From: CAVTHK01 sp964552235
Lineage (GTDB): Bacteria > Spirochaetota > Spirochaetia > SZUA-6 > CAVTHK01
Reading direction: 5' to 3'
Length of the DNA stretch: 64,000 nt
Assembly (NCBI GenBank): GCA_964552235.1
Contig: CAZKGO010000008.1
Span: forward strand, 27,950-91,949
The translations under genes were made by a program, and so were the position numbers. The notes beneath the pieces are model-generated. The model ran no database searches and was not told the origin of the DNA. It saw only the letters and a program-made list of their open reading frames with translations. Of the stretch, positions 57,701-64,000 are shown piece by piece. Position 1 is the first letter of the stretch; every line of letters starts with the position of its first letter.

Positions 57701-58746
57701 CGATCTTTGTCACCGCCGGCTCGGCCGGCTTCTCGCCCAACGGCGACGGCGTCCTCGACGCGATCTCGTTCGCCCTCTACGTCAACCTGGCTCAGGGCAT
57801 CGAGAGCTGGGAGCTGGCGCTCCTGCACTCCGAGCGCGGTCCGGTCAAGACCTTCAGCGGCGGCACCTCGGTGCCCGCCAAGCTCGTGTGGGACGGCGCC
57901 GCAGCGCCCGAGGGGCTGTACACGGCCCGGTTCCGCGTCGCCTACCTCAAGGGCAACCGCCCCGAGAGCGTCACCGCGCCGTTCCGCCTCGACGTCACTC
58001 CACCCAAGACAGCGGTCACGGTGGCGCCGCGGCCGTTCTCGCCGGACAACGACGGAGTGGACGACGAAGTGCGCATCGGCCTCGAGGTCTCCGACGCCTC
58101 GGCGATCGAAGCGTGGGCCCTCGAGGTCCTCGACCCGACGGGCAAGGTGTTCCGCCGATGGGCCGGCTCCGGCCGGCCGGCCGGCGAGATCATCTGGGAC
58201 GGCCTGTCGCCCGGCGGCGAGCTGGTGCAGGCCGCCGAGGACTATCCCGTGAGGATCACGGTATCGGACCAGTTCGGCAACCGGGCGACCGCCCCGTCGG
58301 TGATTCCGGTGGACGTCCTGGTGATCCGCGAGGGCGATAAGCTGAAGATCCGCATCTCGAGCATCACCTTTGCCGCAGACACGGCCGACTACCTCGGTGT
58401 CGACCCCGACAAGGTGGAGAAGAACCTGCGGGCCCTCAAGCGCCTGGCCGAGATATTCGAGAAGTACCGGGCGTACAACGTGCACATCGAGGGCCACGCG
58501 GTCAATCTCAACTGGGCCGACGCGGCCAGGGCCGAGCGCGAGGAGACGGAAGAGCTCGCCCCGCTGTCGCTGGCCAGGGCGGAGTCGGTCAAGGAGGCGC
58601 TCATCGAGCTCGGCATGGACGGCCGACGGATCACCACCGAAGGGCTCGGCGGCCGCTTCCCGCTGGTGCCGCACGGCGACCTCGACAACCGGTGGAAGAA
58701 CCGCCGCGTCGAGTTCATCCTCGTGCGGGGCGATCGGGCGCGGTAG
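54730..58746 (+). CDS. Giant exported protein with eight FlgD/gliding-type repeats and OmpA domain
   Basis: A 1338-residue exported protein. After a signal peptide (MNKVPLLLASLLLGLAPPVAAQ) comes a beta-barrel-like N-terminal domain (to about 330), then eight Ig-like repeats with the FSPNGDGxxD motif at residues 350, 479, 583, 690, 794, 899, 1002 and 1104, spaced 102-129 residues (mostly about 104). The C-terminus (about 1215-1338) is an OmpA peptidoglycan-binding domain (HIEGHAVN; RAESVKEALIELGMDGRRI; DNRWKNRRVEFIL). The repeats match the FlgD Ig/CHU C-terminal type. It probably links outer membrane and wall. ATG 54730 gives the signal peptide; there is no clear ribosome site. Confidence 0.82.
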   Translation: MNKVPLLLASLLLGLAPPVAAQWEPPPGAVGIDAFASPVLLGGAGDPATFEPPASDALNPAGSGAAQRTTLDFSYVALAGVGEESGLGGSALNAGITRPTRVGVFGAGLSFRSASFDSVDWGSLVSLNLSFAKDLFPNLLVGAGLSAVYGSQEETDWGLGLDVGFVHLAGDAGLLRDLRWGAAVRDIGKGYAPDPDRDPFPAPFTPAVGARAVIAGNESFALGLAADLSAPSFAHLAFAAGAEAAIRDTVFLRASYLFDAAEAFGDLPQASLPFSFGATVRIKTAARESADLADAAARNWNRSEVRINLSATPMPGDVWAFGVGVNVPLGVVDRDPPRISLGAEPQVWISPNQDGVQDDFVTSLSIEDERYVKGYRFVIADPSGRAIRTILNKDDRPENVTFKNVLDRLRCVKSGIAVPETLRWDGLSDQAEPVGDGAYSWHVEAWDDNGNAARSDARTIVVDNTPPTVEVSAPYLVFSPNGDGNKDALPVRQSGSVEDLWTGTVGAPSGSAVASMSWKQSAPQPFQWDGRDDAAVLVPDGVYRYRVEATDRAGNRGSADLPNIIVNTQATPVTLSVDRAFFSPNGDGVRDTVELVPLVPVESGIERWTLTIEDSTGRARRAYAGERSAPTTTRFDGRDSSGRVLPEGTYRAVLEVRYVNGNRPVAASPTFVIDLTPPSVSVRADLAVFSPNGDGNKDTVTIYQETSEEVGWAGTVRDELGRVVASFFWRGRADTPATWDGRGDDGRLLADGLYTYVLQTSDRAGNAAESMPLRIRLDTEETPVIVSADLAAFSPNGDGSKDRNAIVPQLRRTTDIDSYELRILDSSGRTVRTVTGRTPVRFDWDGRTDSGARAVDGSYAAELSVLYSNGNRPKARSAPFVIDTAFPQIELAADRLLFSPDGDGRADAVRISQKSSTETLWEGEIRRANREPVRSLFWKGAAADLVWDGTDEHGNVVPDGTYSYAARAVDQAGNRIERRIDGIVVDARQTPIFVTAGSAGFSPNGDGVLDAISFALYVNLAQGIESWELALLHSERGPVKTFSGGTSVPAKLVWDGAAAPEGLYTARFRVAYLKGNRPESVTAPFRLDVTPPKTAVTVAPRPFSPDNDGVDDEVRIGLEVSDASAIEAWALEVLDPTGKVFRRWAGSGRPAGEIIWDGLSPGGELVQAAEDYPVRITVSDQFGNRATAPSVIPVDVLVIREGDKLKIRISSITFAADTADYLGVDPDKVEKNLRALKRLAEIFEKYRAYNVHIEGHAVNLNWADAARAEREETEELAPLSLARAESVKEALIELGMDGRRITTEGLGGRFPLVPHGDLDNRWKNRRVEFILVRGDRAR

Positions 58747-58756
58747 GGCCCCCCGC

Positions 58757-59839
58757 CTACACGATCTCCAGGGCGTCGCGGCCGGGCAGCTTCGGGAAGG
58801 CCGCGGCGGGCAGCGTCTGGTACCAGTACGCCACCGACGCGATGTCGTCCTGCAGCGGCAGGTAGCGGCGGCCGCTGCGCCACCCCAGCGCCTGGATCGT
58901 GACCCGCAGGTCGCGCTCGAAGCGGATCGGGTCGCTGATGTGCCAGCGGTAGAGAGCGAAGCGCTGCTGCGACCTGTACAGCCCGTCGGGCCGCTGCACC
59001 TGCGCCAGGCCTGAGTAGGGAGTCGTGAACTCGCGGTATCCGCCGGCCTCGGCGCCCACGTCGAAGTTGTAGGCACCGCAGAAATAGTCCTCGGTGCCGG
59101 TGCCGCAGATGGTCGGGAACTCGCCGTCTCCGTCCATGTAGAACTTGATCTCTCCCTCGCCCCACCAGCCCGAGTTGTTCACACCCCAGGCCATCGCCGT
59201 TCCGACGTAGTGACCGCGTCCGCGGATGCCGTCGACGATGGTGTAGTCCTGCTTGTACGGCAGGGGGTTGGTCCTGCGGAACTGGGCGTGGAAGTACGCG
59301 CAGTCCTCCGGCACTTCCGTGAGCGCGTAGCTCACCTGGTAGTAGAGCGTGGTCTCTTCCTCGCCGATGTTGGTCATCGTGATGCGGGCGGCCTTGCGGA
59401 ACGGCATTTCCCAGTAGCTGTTGAAGGCTCGCGCGGGGTTGACGCAGACGGCCAGCGAGGAGATCTGGGCGTAGGATCCCCACCCGCAGGCAAAGAAGTC
59501 GCCCACCGGGCATTCGACCGAGGGCTGCTCCTGCCCGTCCCAGTAGATCCTGAGGATGTTGTCGCGCCAGACGCCCTTGAGCGTCATCCACAGGTGCTGG
59601 ATCGCTCCCGCCCCCTGGATCGAAGCCAGGGTGAAGGTCTCCGCCGGCTTGATGCGCACCGACGGCGAGACCTTCCACCCGCGGCCGAGGTCGCGAGCGC
59701 AGGCCGCGCCGGTGCCCTCGGTGGCCATCGCTGCCCTGCCCTTCTCGCCCGTGAAGTTCTCGGGACTGATCGAGCGGCTGCGCGCGGCCGAGAGCCGGCT
59801 CAAGTTCCCCATGTGCATGCCAAGACCGTTGAACGCCAT
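58757..59839 (-). CDS. GH172-family glycoside hydrolase (DUF2961)
   Basis: A 360-residue protein of the DUF2961 family, now glycoside hydrolase family 172, whose members act on fructofuranosides and D-arabinofuranosides. Conserved blocks are GWWGEGEIKFYMDGD and PTICGTGTEDYF, which hold the catalytic glutamates, and IQGAGAIQHLWMT. No signal peptide is visible, so it probably acts in the cytoplasm. A strong GGGGAGGGGAAG precedes the ATG. It lies after the PEPCK terminator, so it has its own transcription start that I could not identify. Confidence 0.87.
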   Translation of the reverse strand: MAFNGLGMHMGNLSRLSAARSRSISPENFTGEKGRAAMATEGTGAACARDLGRGWKVSPSVRIKPAETFTLASIQGAGAIQHLWMTLKGVWRDNILRIYWDGQEQPSVECPVGDFFACGWGSYAQISSLAVCVNPARAFNSYWEMPFRKAARITMTNIGEEETTLYYQVSYALTEVPEDCAYFHAQFRRTNPLPYKQDYTIVDGIRGRGHYVGTAMAWGVNNSGWWGEGEIKFYMDGDGEFPTICGTGTEDYFCGAYNFDVGAEAGGYREFTTPYSGLAQVQRPDGLYRSQQRFALYRWHISDPIRFERDLRVTIQALGWRSGRRYLPLQDDIASVAYWYQTLPAAAFPKLPGRDALEIV

Positions 59840-59853
59840 CTTCCCCTCCCCGC

Positions 59854-59879
59854 AAAAGGGCCCCGGTCTCCCGGGGCCC
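59854..59879 (-). terminator. Intrinsic terminator of pckG
   Basis: A 9-bp perfect GC stem (59858-59866 with 59871-59879, 4-base loop) is followed on the minus strand by four T (59854-59857). It lies 27 bases after the pckG stop and before the GH172 start. It is the clearest terminator in the window. Confidence 0.82.
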
Positions 59880-59905
59880 TGCTGTTGCCCTGCGGCCCTG
59901 CGCGC

Positions 59906-61696
59906 CTACCTGGCGGCCTCGAGCCGCTTCTGGAGCGCCTCCAGCTCTTCGGTCAGCCCCTTGGGCAGCTTGGAGCCGAACGAGGCGTAGTGCTCGCGGA
60001 TCAACGGGACCTCGTCGAGCCATCCCTTGACGTCGACCCTGAGGATCTCCTCGAGGTCGGCCTTGGGAACCTCGAGCCCTGTGAGGTCGAGGGCGTCGGG
60101 AGTCGGCAGGTTGCCGATCGGCGTCTCGACGGCCTTGCCGCAGCCGGCGACCCGCTCGAAGATCCACTCCAGCACGCGGCTGTTGTCGCCGTAGCCGGGC
60201 CAGAGGAACTTGCCCTGGGCGCTCTTGCGGAACCAGTTGACGTAGTAGATCTTGGGCAGCCGGGCTCCGGCCCTATTGCCCATCTTGAGCCAGTGGGCGA
60301 AGTAGTCGCCCATGTGGTAGCCGCAGAACGGCAGCATCGCCATGGGATCGCGCCGCAGGTCCCCGACCTTGCCCGACGCCGCGGCGGTCTTCTCGCTGGC
60401 CATGATCGAGCCGAGGAATGTGCCGTGGCGCCAGCTGAACGCCTCGGTCACCAGGGGCACCACGCCCGCCCGCCGTCCGCCGAAGAGAAAGGCGCTGATC
60501 GGCACGCCCTTGGGGTCCTCCCACTCCTTGGCGATGACCGGGCACTGGCGCGCTGGAGTCGTGAAGCGGGCGTTGGGGTTGGCGGCCTTTCGGCCGCAGC
60601 CCGGCTTCCAGGGCCTGCGAGTCCAGTCCATGAGCTGCTTCGGTTCGTCCCCGCCCATGTCCTCCCACCAGACGTCGTAGTCCATGGTGATGGCGCAGTT
60701 GGTGAAGATCGAGTTCTTGCCCACCGTCAGCAGGGCGTTGGGGTTGGACTGCATGCTCGTCCCGGGCGCGACGCCGAAGAAGCCCGCCTCGGGGTTGATG
60801 GCGTACAGCTGCCCGTCAGCGCCGAACTTCATCCAAGCGATGTCGTCGCCGATGGTCTCGACCTTCCAGCCCTTGATCGTGGGGTTCATCATGGCGAGAT
60901 TGGTCTTGCCGCAGGCCGAGGGGAAGGCCGCGCTGATGTACTTGACCTCGCCCTTGGGGCTGGTGATCTTGAGGATCAGCATGTGTTCGGCCATCCAGCC
61001 CTCGTCGCGGGCCTGCACACTGGCGATGCGCAGGGCATGGCACTTCTTGCCGAGCAGGGCGTTGCCGCCGTAGCCGGAGCCGTAGGACCAGATCTCGCGG
61101 GTCTCCGGGTAGTGGGTGATGTACTTGTTCTTCGCGTCGCAGGGCCACGGCACGTCGTCCTTGACCCCGTCGAGAGGAGCGCCGACCGAGTGGAGGGCGC
61201 GCACGAACTCGCCGTCTGCGCCCAGCACCTCAAGCACCCTGGTGCCGACCCGCGTCATGATCTCCATGTTCGCCACGACGTAGGGGCTGTCGGTGAGCTC
61301 GACGCCGATGTTGGCGATCGGCGAGCCGATGGGCCCCATGCTGTAGGGGATGACGAACATCGTGCGGCCCTTCATGCACCCGCTGTAGAGCTTGCGCAGC
61401 GTGGCCTTCATCTCCTCGGGGTCGGCCCAGTTGTTGGTCGGGCCGGCGTCATCCCTGCTCCTGGAGCAGATGAAGGTCCGGTCTTCCACGCGGGCCACGT
61501 CGCCCACGTCCGAACGCACCAGGACGCTGTTGGGCCGCTTTTTCTGGTCGAGCCAGATGGCCGTGCCGCCGAGCACCATCAGGTCCAGCATGTACTGGTA
61601 CTCTGCGGGGGAGCCGTCGCACCAGTGGATGCTGTCGGGCTGGCACATCGCCGCCATCTCTTTCACCCACGCCTCAAGACCTTTGTGCGTCGCCAT
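59906..61696 (-). CDS. pckG: Phosphoenolpyruvate carboxykinase (GTP)
   Basis: A 596-residue GTP-type PEPCK that converts oxaloacetate to phosphoenolpyruvate in gluconeogenesis. Markers are MGPIGSPIANIGVELTDSPYVV, the P-loop with the reactive cysteine FPSACGKTNLAM, and the C-terminal FLWPGYGDNSRVLEWIFERV. ATG 61696 has AAGGAAGG upstream. A terminator follows it at 59854. The 266 bases between it and tauE hold no recognisable gene. Length and motifs suit the bacterial GTP enzyme. Confidence 0.97.
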   Translation of the reverse strand: MATHKGLEAWVKEMAAMCQPDSIHWCDGSPAEYQYMLDLMVLGGTAIWLDQKKRPNSVLVRSDVGDVARVEDRTFICSRSRDDAGPTNNWADPEEMKATLRKLYSGCMKGRTMFVIPYSMGPIGSPIANIGVELTDSPYVVANMEIMTRVGTRVLEVLGADGEFVRALHSVGAPLDGVKDDVPWPCDAKNKYITHYPETREIWSYGSGYGGNALLGKKCHALRIASVQARDEGWMAEHMLILKITSPKGEVKYISAAFPSACGKTNLAMMNPTIKGWKVETIGDDIAWMKFGADGQLYAINPEAGFFGVAPGTSMQSNPNALLTVGKNSIFTNCAITMDYDVWWEDMGGDEPKQLMDWTRRPWKPGCGRKAANPNARFTTPARQCPVIAKEWEDPKGVPISAFLFGGRRAGVVPLVTEAFSWRHGTFLGSIMASEKTAAASGKVGDLRRDPMAMLPFCGYHMGDYFAHWLKMGNRAGARLPKIYYVNWFRKSAQGKFLWPGYGDNSRVLEWIFERVAGCGKAVETPIGNLPTPDALDLTGLEVPKADLEEILRVDVKGWLDEVPLIREHYASFGSKLPKGLTEELEALQKRLEAAR

Positions 61697-61962
61697 CGTA
61701 CCTTCCTTGTAGGGACTGAGTCAGCGTCCTTTGCCCGTCAAGCGGGCGGTCACCGACGCACTGGCACACTACACTGGCAGCCCCGGGTAGCGCAAGGACC
61801 AGGGCGGTCTGCCCCGCAGCGTAGCAGTGGTCCGAGTCCGGACGCGCCAAGCGCTCTGGCCCCGAAGCGTGAGCGCAGGGGGAGCGGCACAGCGTCCGGG
61901 GGGCCAGACTGCTCCCCGCGGGCGCTTGCCACGCGGTCGCGCCGCGGCCTAAGATCGCCGCC

Positions 61963-62703
61963 ATGCTCGACTTCGGGCCCTGGGCGTGGGCCGTCGTCGC
62001 CCTCGGCTGCTTCTCGATCGGGGTAGGCAAGACAGGCATCCCGGGCATCAACCTCTTCTTCGTCCCGGTGATGGCCCAGCTGCTGCCGGCCAGGCTTTCC
62101 ACCGGCTTTCTGCTGCCCATGCTGATCGTCGCCGACCTGTTCGCCATCGCCTACTACCGGCAGCACGCCGACTGGAAGCACCTGGCGCGGCTGCTGCCGG
62201 CCGCGGTGGTCGGCGTGCTCATCGGCTACGCGGCCATGACCTTTGTAAGCGATCGCGCCCTGCGCCCTGCCATCGGGACGATCGTCCTGATGATGATCGC
62301 GGTTCAGGTGATGTGGGACCTGAGGCATGGGGGCCGGATCCCGATTCCCAGGGGCTCGTGGTTCTCGATCGTGATGGGTCTTGCCGCCGGCATCACGACC
62401 ATGATGGCGAATGCCGCCGGTCCCGTCATGGCGATCTATCTGCTGACAATGCGGCTGCCCAAGGAGCGCTACATGGGCACCAGCGCCTGGTACTTCCTCA
62501 TCGTGAACCTGGTCAAGGTGCCGCTGAGCCTGTCGCTCGGGCTCATCACCGCCGCGACTGTCAAGGTCAACGCCCTCATGGTTCCGTTGATCGTCGCGGG
62601 AGCGCTGCTGGGAGTGCGGCTGCTCAGGGTGCTGCCGCAGCGGGCGTTCCGGCTGGTGGTGCAGATCGTGGCCGCGGCGAGCGCCCTCAAGCTGATCGTC
62701 TAG
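61963..62703 (+). CDS. TauE/SafE (DUF81) membrane transporter
   Basis: A 246-residue membrane protein with seven to eight hydrophobic helices. The start is ALGCFSIGVGKTGIPGIN and the second half repeats the fold with SIVMGLAAGITTMMANAAGPVMAIYLL, the paired repeat of this family. Family members export sulfoacetate, sulfite or related anions; the substrate here is unknown. The last four bases (CTAG) are shared with the stop of the convergent isochorismatase-like gene. Confidence 0.9.
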   Translation: MLDFGPWAWAVVALGCFSIGVGKTGIPGINLFFVPVMAQLLPARLSTGFLLPMLIVADLFAIAYYRQHADWKHLARLLPAAVVGVLIGYAAMTFVSDRALRPAIGTIVLMMIAVQVMWDLRHGGRIPIPRGSWFSIVMGLAAGITTMMANAAGPVMAIYLLTMRLPKERYMGTSAWYFLIVNLVKVPLSLSLGLITAATVKVNALMVPLIVAGALLGVRLLRVLPQRAFRLVVQIVAAASALKLIV

Positions 62704-63251
62704 CCCGGGGGCTGCTTCACGATCCGGAGGATCGCCTTGAAGCGCTCGCCCTCGGCCACCTGCAGCAGTTCGTAGAGCGCCATCTCCACGCTCGTGACCG
62801 CGGCGCCCAGATCGCGCATCCGCGCGAGGGCCAGCTCGCGATTGGCCGCCGTGCGCGACGACACGGCGTCGGCCACCACGTGCACCTGATGGCCGCGGGC
62901 GAGCAGTCCCGCGGCCGTCTGGTAGACGCAGATGTGCGCCTCGATCCCCGCCAGCAGCACCTGGCTGCGGCCGCAGGCAGCCAGCGCAGACAGGAAGTCG
63001 CCGCTTCCGCAGCAGTCGAAGCTCATCTTGGCGACCGGCTGCAGTCCGTCGAGAGCGGCGGCCACGGAGGAGACGGTGGGCCCGAGCCCCCGCCGGTTCT
63101 GCTCGACCCAGATCACGGGCACCTCCAGGACGCGGATGCCGCGCAGCAGGCGCACGACCGCATCGAGCAGGCGCTCCTTTTCGTGGACCACGTCCGCCAG
63201 CCGCTCCTGCACGTCGATGAGCACGAGGGCCGCGTCCTGCGTCGTCAGCAC
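62700..63251 (-). CDS. Isochorismatase-like cysteine hydrolase
   Basis: A 183-residue hydrolase of the isochorismatase fold. The catalytic triad is visible: Asp in LVLIDVQERL, Lys in VAKMSFDCCGSG, and Cys in LAGIEAHICVYQT with the preceding cis-peptide. Substrates in this family range from isochorismate to nicotinamide and carbamoyl compounds, so the actual one is not known. GTG 63251 has GGGAGGA upstream. It is convergent with tauE. Confidence 0.88.
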   Translation of the reverse strand: MLTTQDAALVLIDVQERLADVVHEKERLLDAVVRLLRGIRVLEVPVIWVEQNRRGLGPTVSSVAAALDGLQPVAKMSFDCCGSGDFLSALAACGRSQVLLAGIEAHICVYQTAAGLLARGHQVHVVADAVSSRTAANRELALARMRDLGAAVTSVEMALYELLQVAEGERFKAILRIVKQPPG

Positions 63252-63273
63252 GGAGATCCTCCCGTCGGGCGAG

Positions 63274-63303
63274 TTGTCGCACAGGCCGAAGCGGTACTAT
63301 AGT
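63274..63303 (+). promoter_or_regulatory. Promoter for the DUF1893 gene
   Basis: TTGTCG (63274-63279), an 18-base spacer and TATAGT (63298-63303), five of six -10 matches. The -10 sits at the centre of the 12-base perfect palindrome GTACTATAGTAC (63294-63305). The coding start is about 48 bases downstream. Confidence 0.6.
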
Positions 63304-63350
63304 ACAGGCAGCCCGCCTGCTCCAGGGGTGGGCACGGAGGAACGCCGTTG

Positions 63351-63773
63351 ATGCAGAGCACCCACTCCCTCGAGGCGCGGCAGGCGGGAAAGGTCGTGTT
63401 CGCCAGCGACGGCAAGTGGCTCCATCCGCTGCTGGAGCTGGAGCGCTTTCTCCTCGCTTCGGGGATCGATCCGGCCTCGCTCACCCTGCACGACAAGATC
63501 GTCGGCCGGGCCGCCGCGCTGCTGATCGTCCGGCTCGGCATCCGGGAGGTGCACGCCGGCGTGCTCAGCCGCCTCGGGCAGCGGGCGCTGGAGGCCGCGG
63601 GGGTCTGCTGCTCCTGGGCGGAGGTCGTCGAGCGCATCGACTGCCGGACCGAGGCTATCCTCGAGCACGTCGACGACCCGCACGAGGCCCACTGGATCGT
63701 GGTGGAAAGGGCCCGCGCCGCTTCGGCCAGGCCGCGGCCGGCCGACAGCGGCGACGCGGTCGCCGCCGGATGA
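63351..63773 (+). CDS. DUF1893 domain protein
   Basis: A 140-residue protein of the DUF1893 family (TM1506 fold, related to cytidine-deaminase-like). The signature is LHDKIVGRAAALLIVRLGIREVHAGVLS followed by GVCCSWAEVVERIDCR. ATG 63351 is used with GGAGG about ten bases upstream; a TTG at 63348 is adjacent. The C-terminus is low-complexity and basic. The biochemical role is not established. Confidence 0.83.
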   Translation: MQSTHSLEARQAGKVVFASDGKWLHPLLELERFLLASGIDPASLTLHDKIVGRAAALLIVRLGIREVHAGVLSRLGQRALEAAGVCCSWAEVVERIDCRTEAILEHVDDPHEAHWIVVERARAASARPRPADSGDAVAAG

Positions 63774-63806
63774 CAACGGGTCACTCGGGCGCCGGGTGAT
63801 GCCCGC

Positions 63807-64000
63807 ATGGAGCCTGGTGATCGCCTCGAGCGGCTCAAGGAGCGGGTCAAGCGGGCGCGGGTCTATTACAGCGTCCCGAACCCGCGGGCCGACTACCAGA
63901 TGGACATCGAAAGCGCCGACGACGATTTCCGCTGGATGATCTACGAGATCGAGCGGCTGAGAGAGGACGACCCCGCGCTTCACACGGCCTTTCTCGAAGC
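63807..64000 (+). CDS. Hypothetical protein (3' partial)
   Basis: An open frame from ATG 63807 runs off the end of the window (64 codons). It opens MEPGDRLERLKERVKRARVYY and is charged and alpha-helical. No family is recognised. It starts 33 bases after the DUF1893 gene. Confidence 0.55.
   Translation, partial: MEPGDRLERLKERVKRARVYYSVPNPRADYQMDIESADDDFRWMIYEIERLREDDPALHTAFLE

Noticed and set aside
1..64000. tRNA, rRNA, IS elements, phage or toxin-antitoxin genes
   Set aside because: I looked for the T-loop pattern, transposase motifs and integrases and found none that could be supported.

Overview
The window is about 64 kb of GC-rich, gene-dense chromosome with very short intergenic gaps. 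It looks like a high-GC spirochaete (Spirochaetia), probably a metagenome-assembled genome because two runs of N (25365-25464 and 37519-37528) mark scaffold joins. The spirochaete call rests on the order BamA - Skp/OmpH - MutS, which matches Treponema pallidum tp0326-tp0328, on the rpsT-hup-lnt and rho-rpmE blocks, and on several spirochaete-style hypothetical proteins. There are two membranes: BamA, Skp, Lnt, a lipoprotein, several outer-membrane barrels and an OmpA-domain protein are all present. No tRNA, rRNA, insertion sequence, prophage or CRISPR array was recognised. Where a sigma70-type promoter can be read it is usually a good TTGACA-N17-TATAAT match, and it stands out sharply in this GC-rich sequence.

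Region by region. 1-5.0 kb: outer-membrane biogenesis (bamA partial, skp), then mutS. 5.0-11.5 kb, minus strand: rpmE (zinc-free L31), rho with its own promoter, a CinA-C amidase, a bactofilin, a small TPR-like protein, a response regulator, lnt, an HU protein and rpsT (TTG start). 11.5-13.0 kb, plus strand: acyltransferase and HAD phosphatase. 13.0-15.9 kb, minus strand: RicT (PSP1), YaaR, a second bactofilin and an M23 peptidase. 16.1-19.8 kb: tatD, purF and purD behind a divergent promoter pair. 19.8-25.3 kb, minus strand: mrfAB (yprAB) DNA-repair helicase and exonuclease, then small envelope proteins and a SpoU methyltransferase. 25.3-25.5 kb: an array of 30-bp hairpin-forming tandem repeats broken by an assembly gap. 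25.6-28.6 kb: glgC, an HD phosphohydrolase and an unknown gene. 28.6-29.3 kb, minus strand: rpmB and ylxP (DUF503). 29.4-39.6 kb: a 1611-aa exported protein, two paralogous outer-membrane barrels (one carrying a FecR domain and split by the second gap), and mutL. 39.9-42.6 kb, minus strand: two TPR proteins. 42.8-44.4 kb: metallophosphoesterase and ParB-fold protein. 44.4-48.8 kb, minus strand: topA, hisC and a lipoprotein. 48.9-49.4 kb: a decayed hydroxypyruvate-isomerase-like gene. 49.4-52.4 kb: birA-bioY-bioM-bioN, a biotin uptake and ligation operon with a BirA-type operator over the birA start codon. 52.4-64.0 kb: sugar-acid kinase, lipid kinase, a 1338-aa repeat/OmpA protein, GH172 (DUF2961), GTP-PEPCK with a clear terminator, TauE, isochorismatase-like hydrolase, DUF1893 and a partial gene.

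Functionally the window is mainly envelope building (BamA, Skp, Lnt, bactofilins with M23, large barrels), information processing and repair (MutS, MutL, MrfAB, TopA, Rho, HU, ribosomal proteins), purine synthesis (PurF, PurD), and biotin, glycogen and gluconeogenic metabolism. The least explained items are the 30-bp hairpin array, the giant exported protein with its barrel cluster, and the eight-repeat OmpA protein. No defence system or secondary-metabolite cluster was seen.
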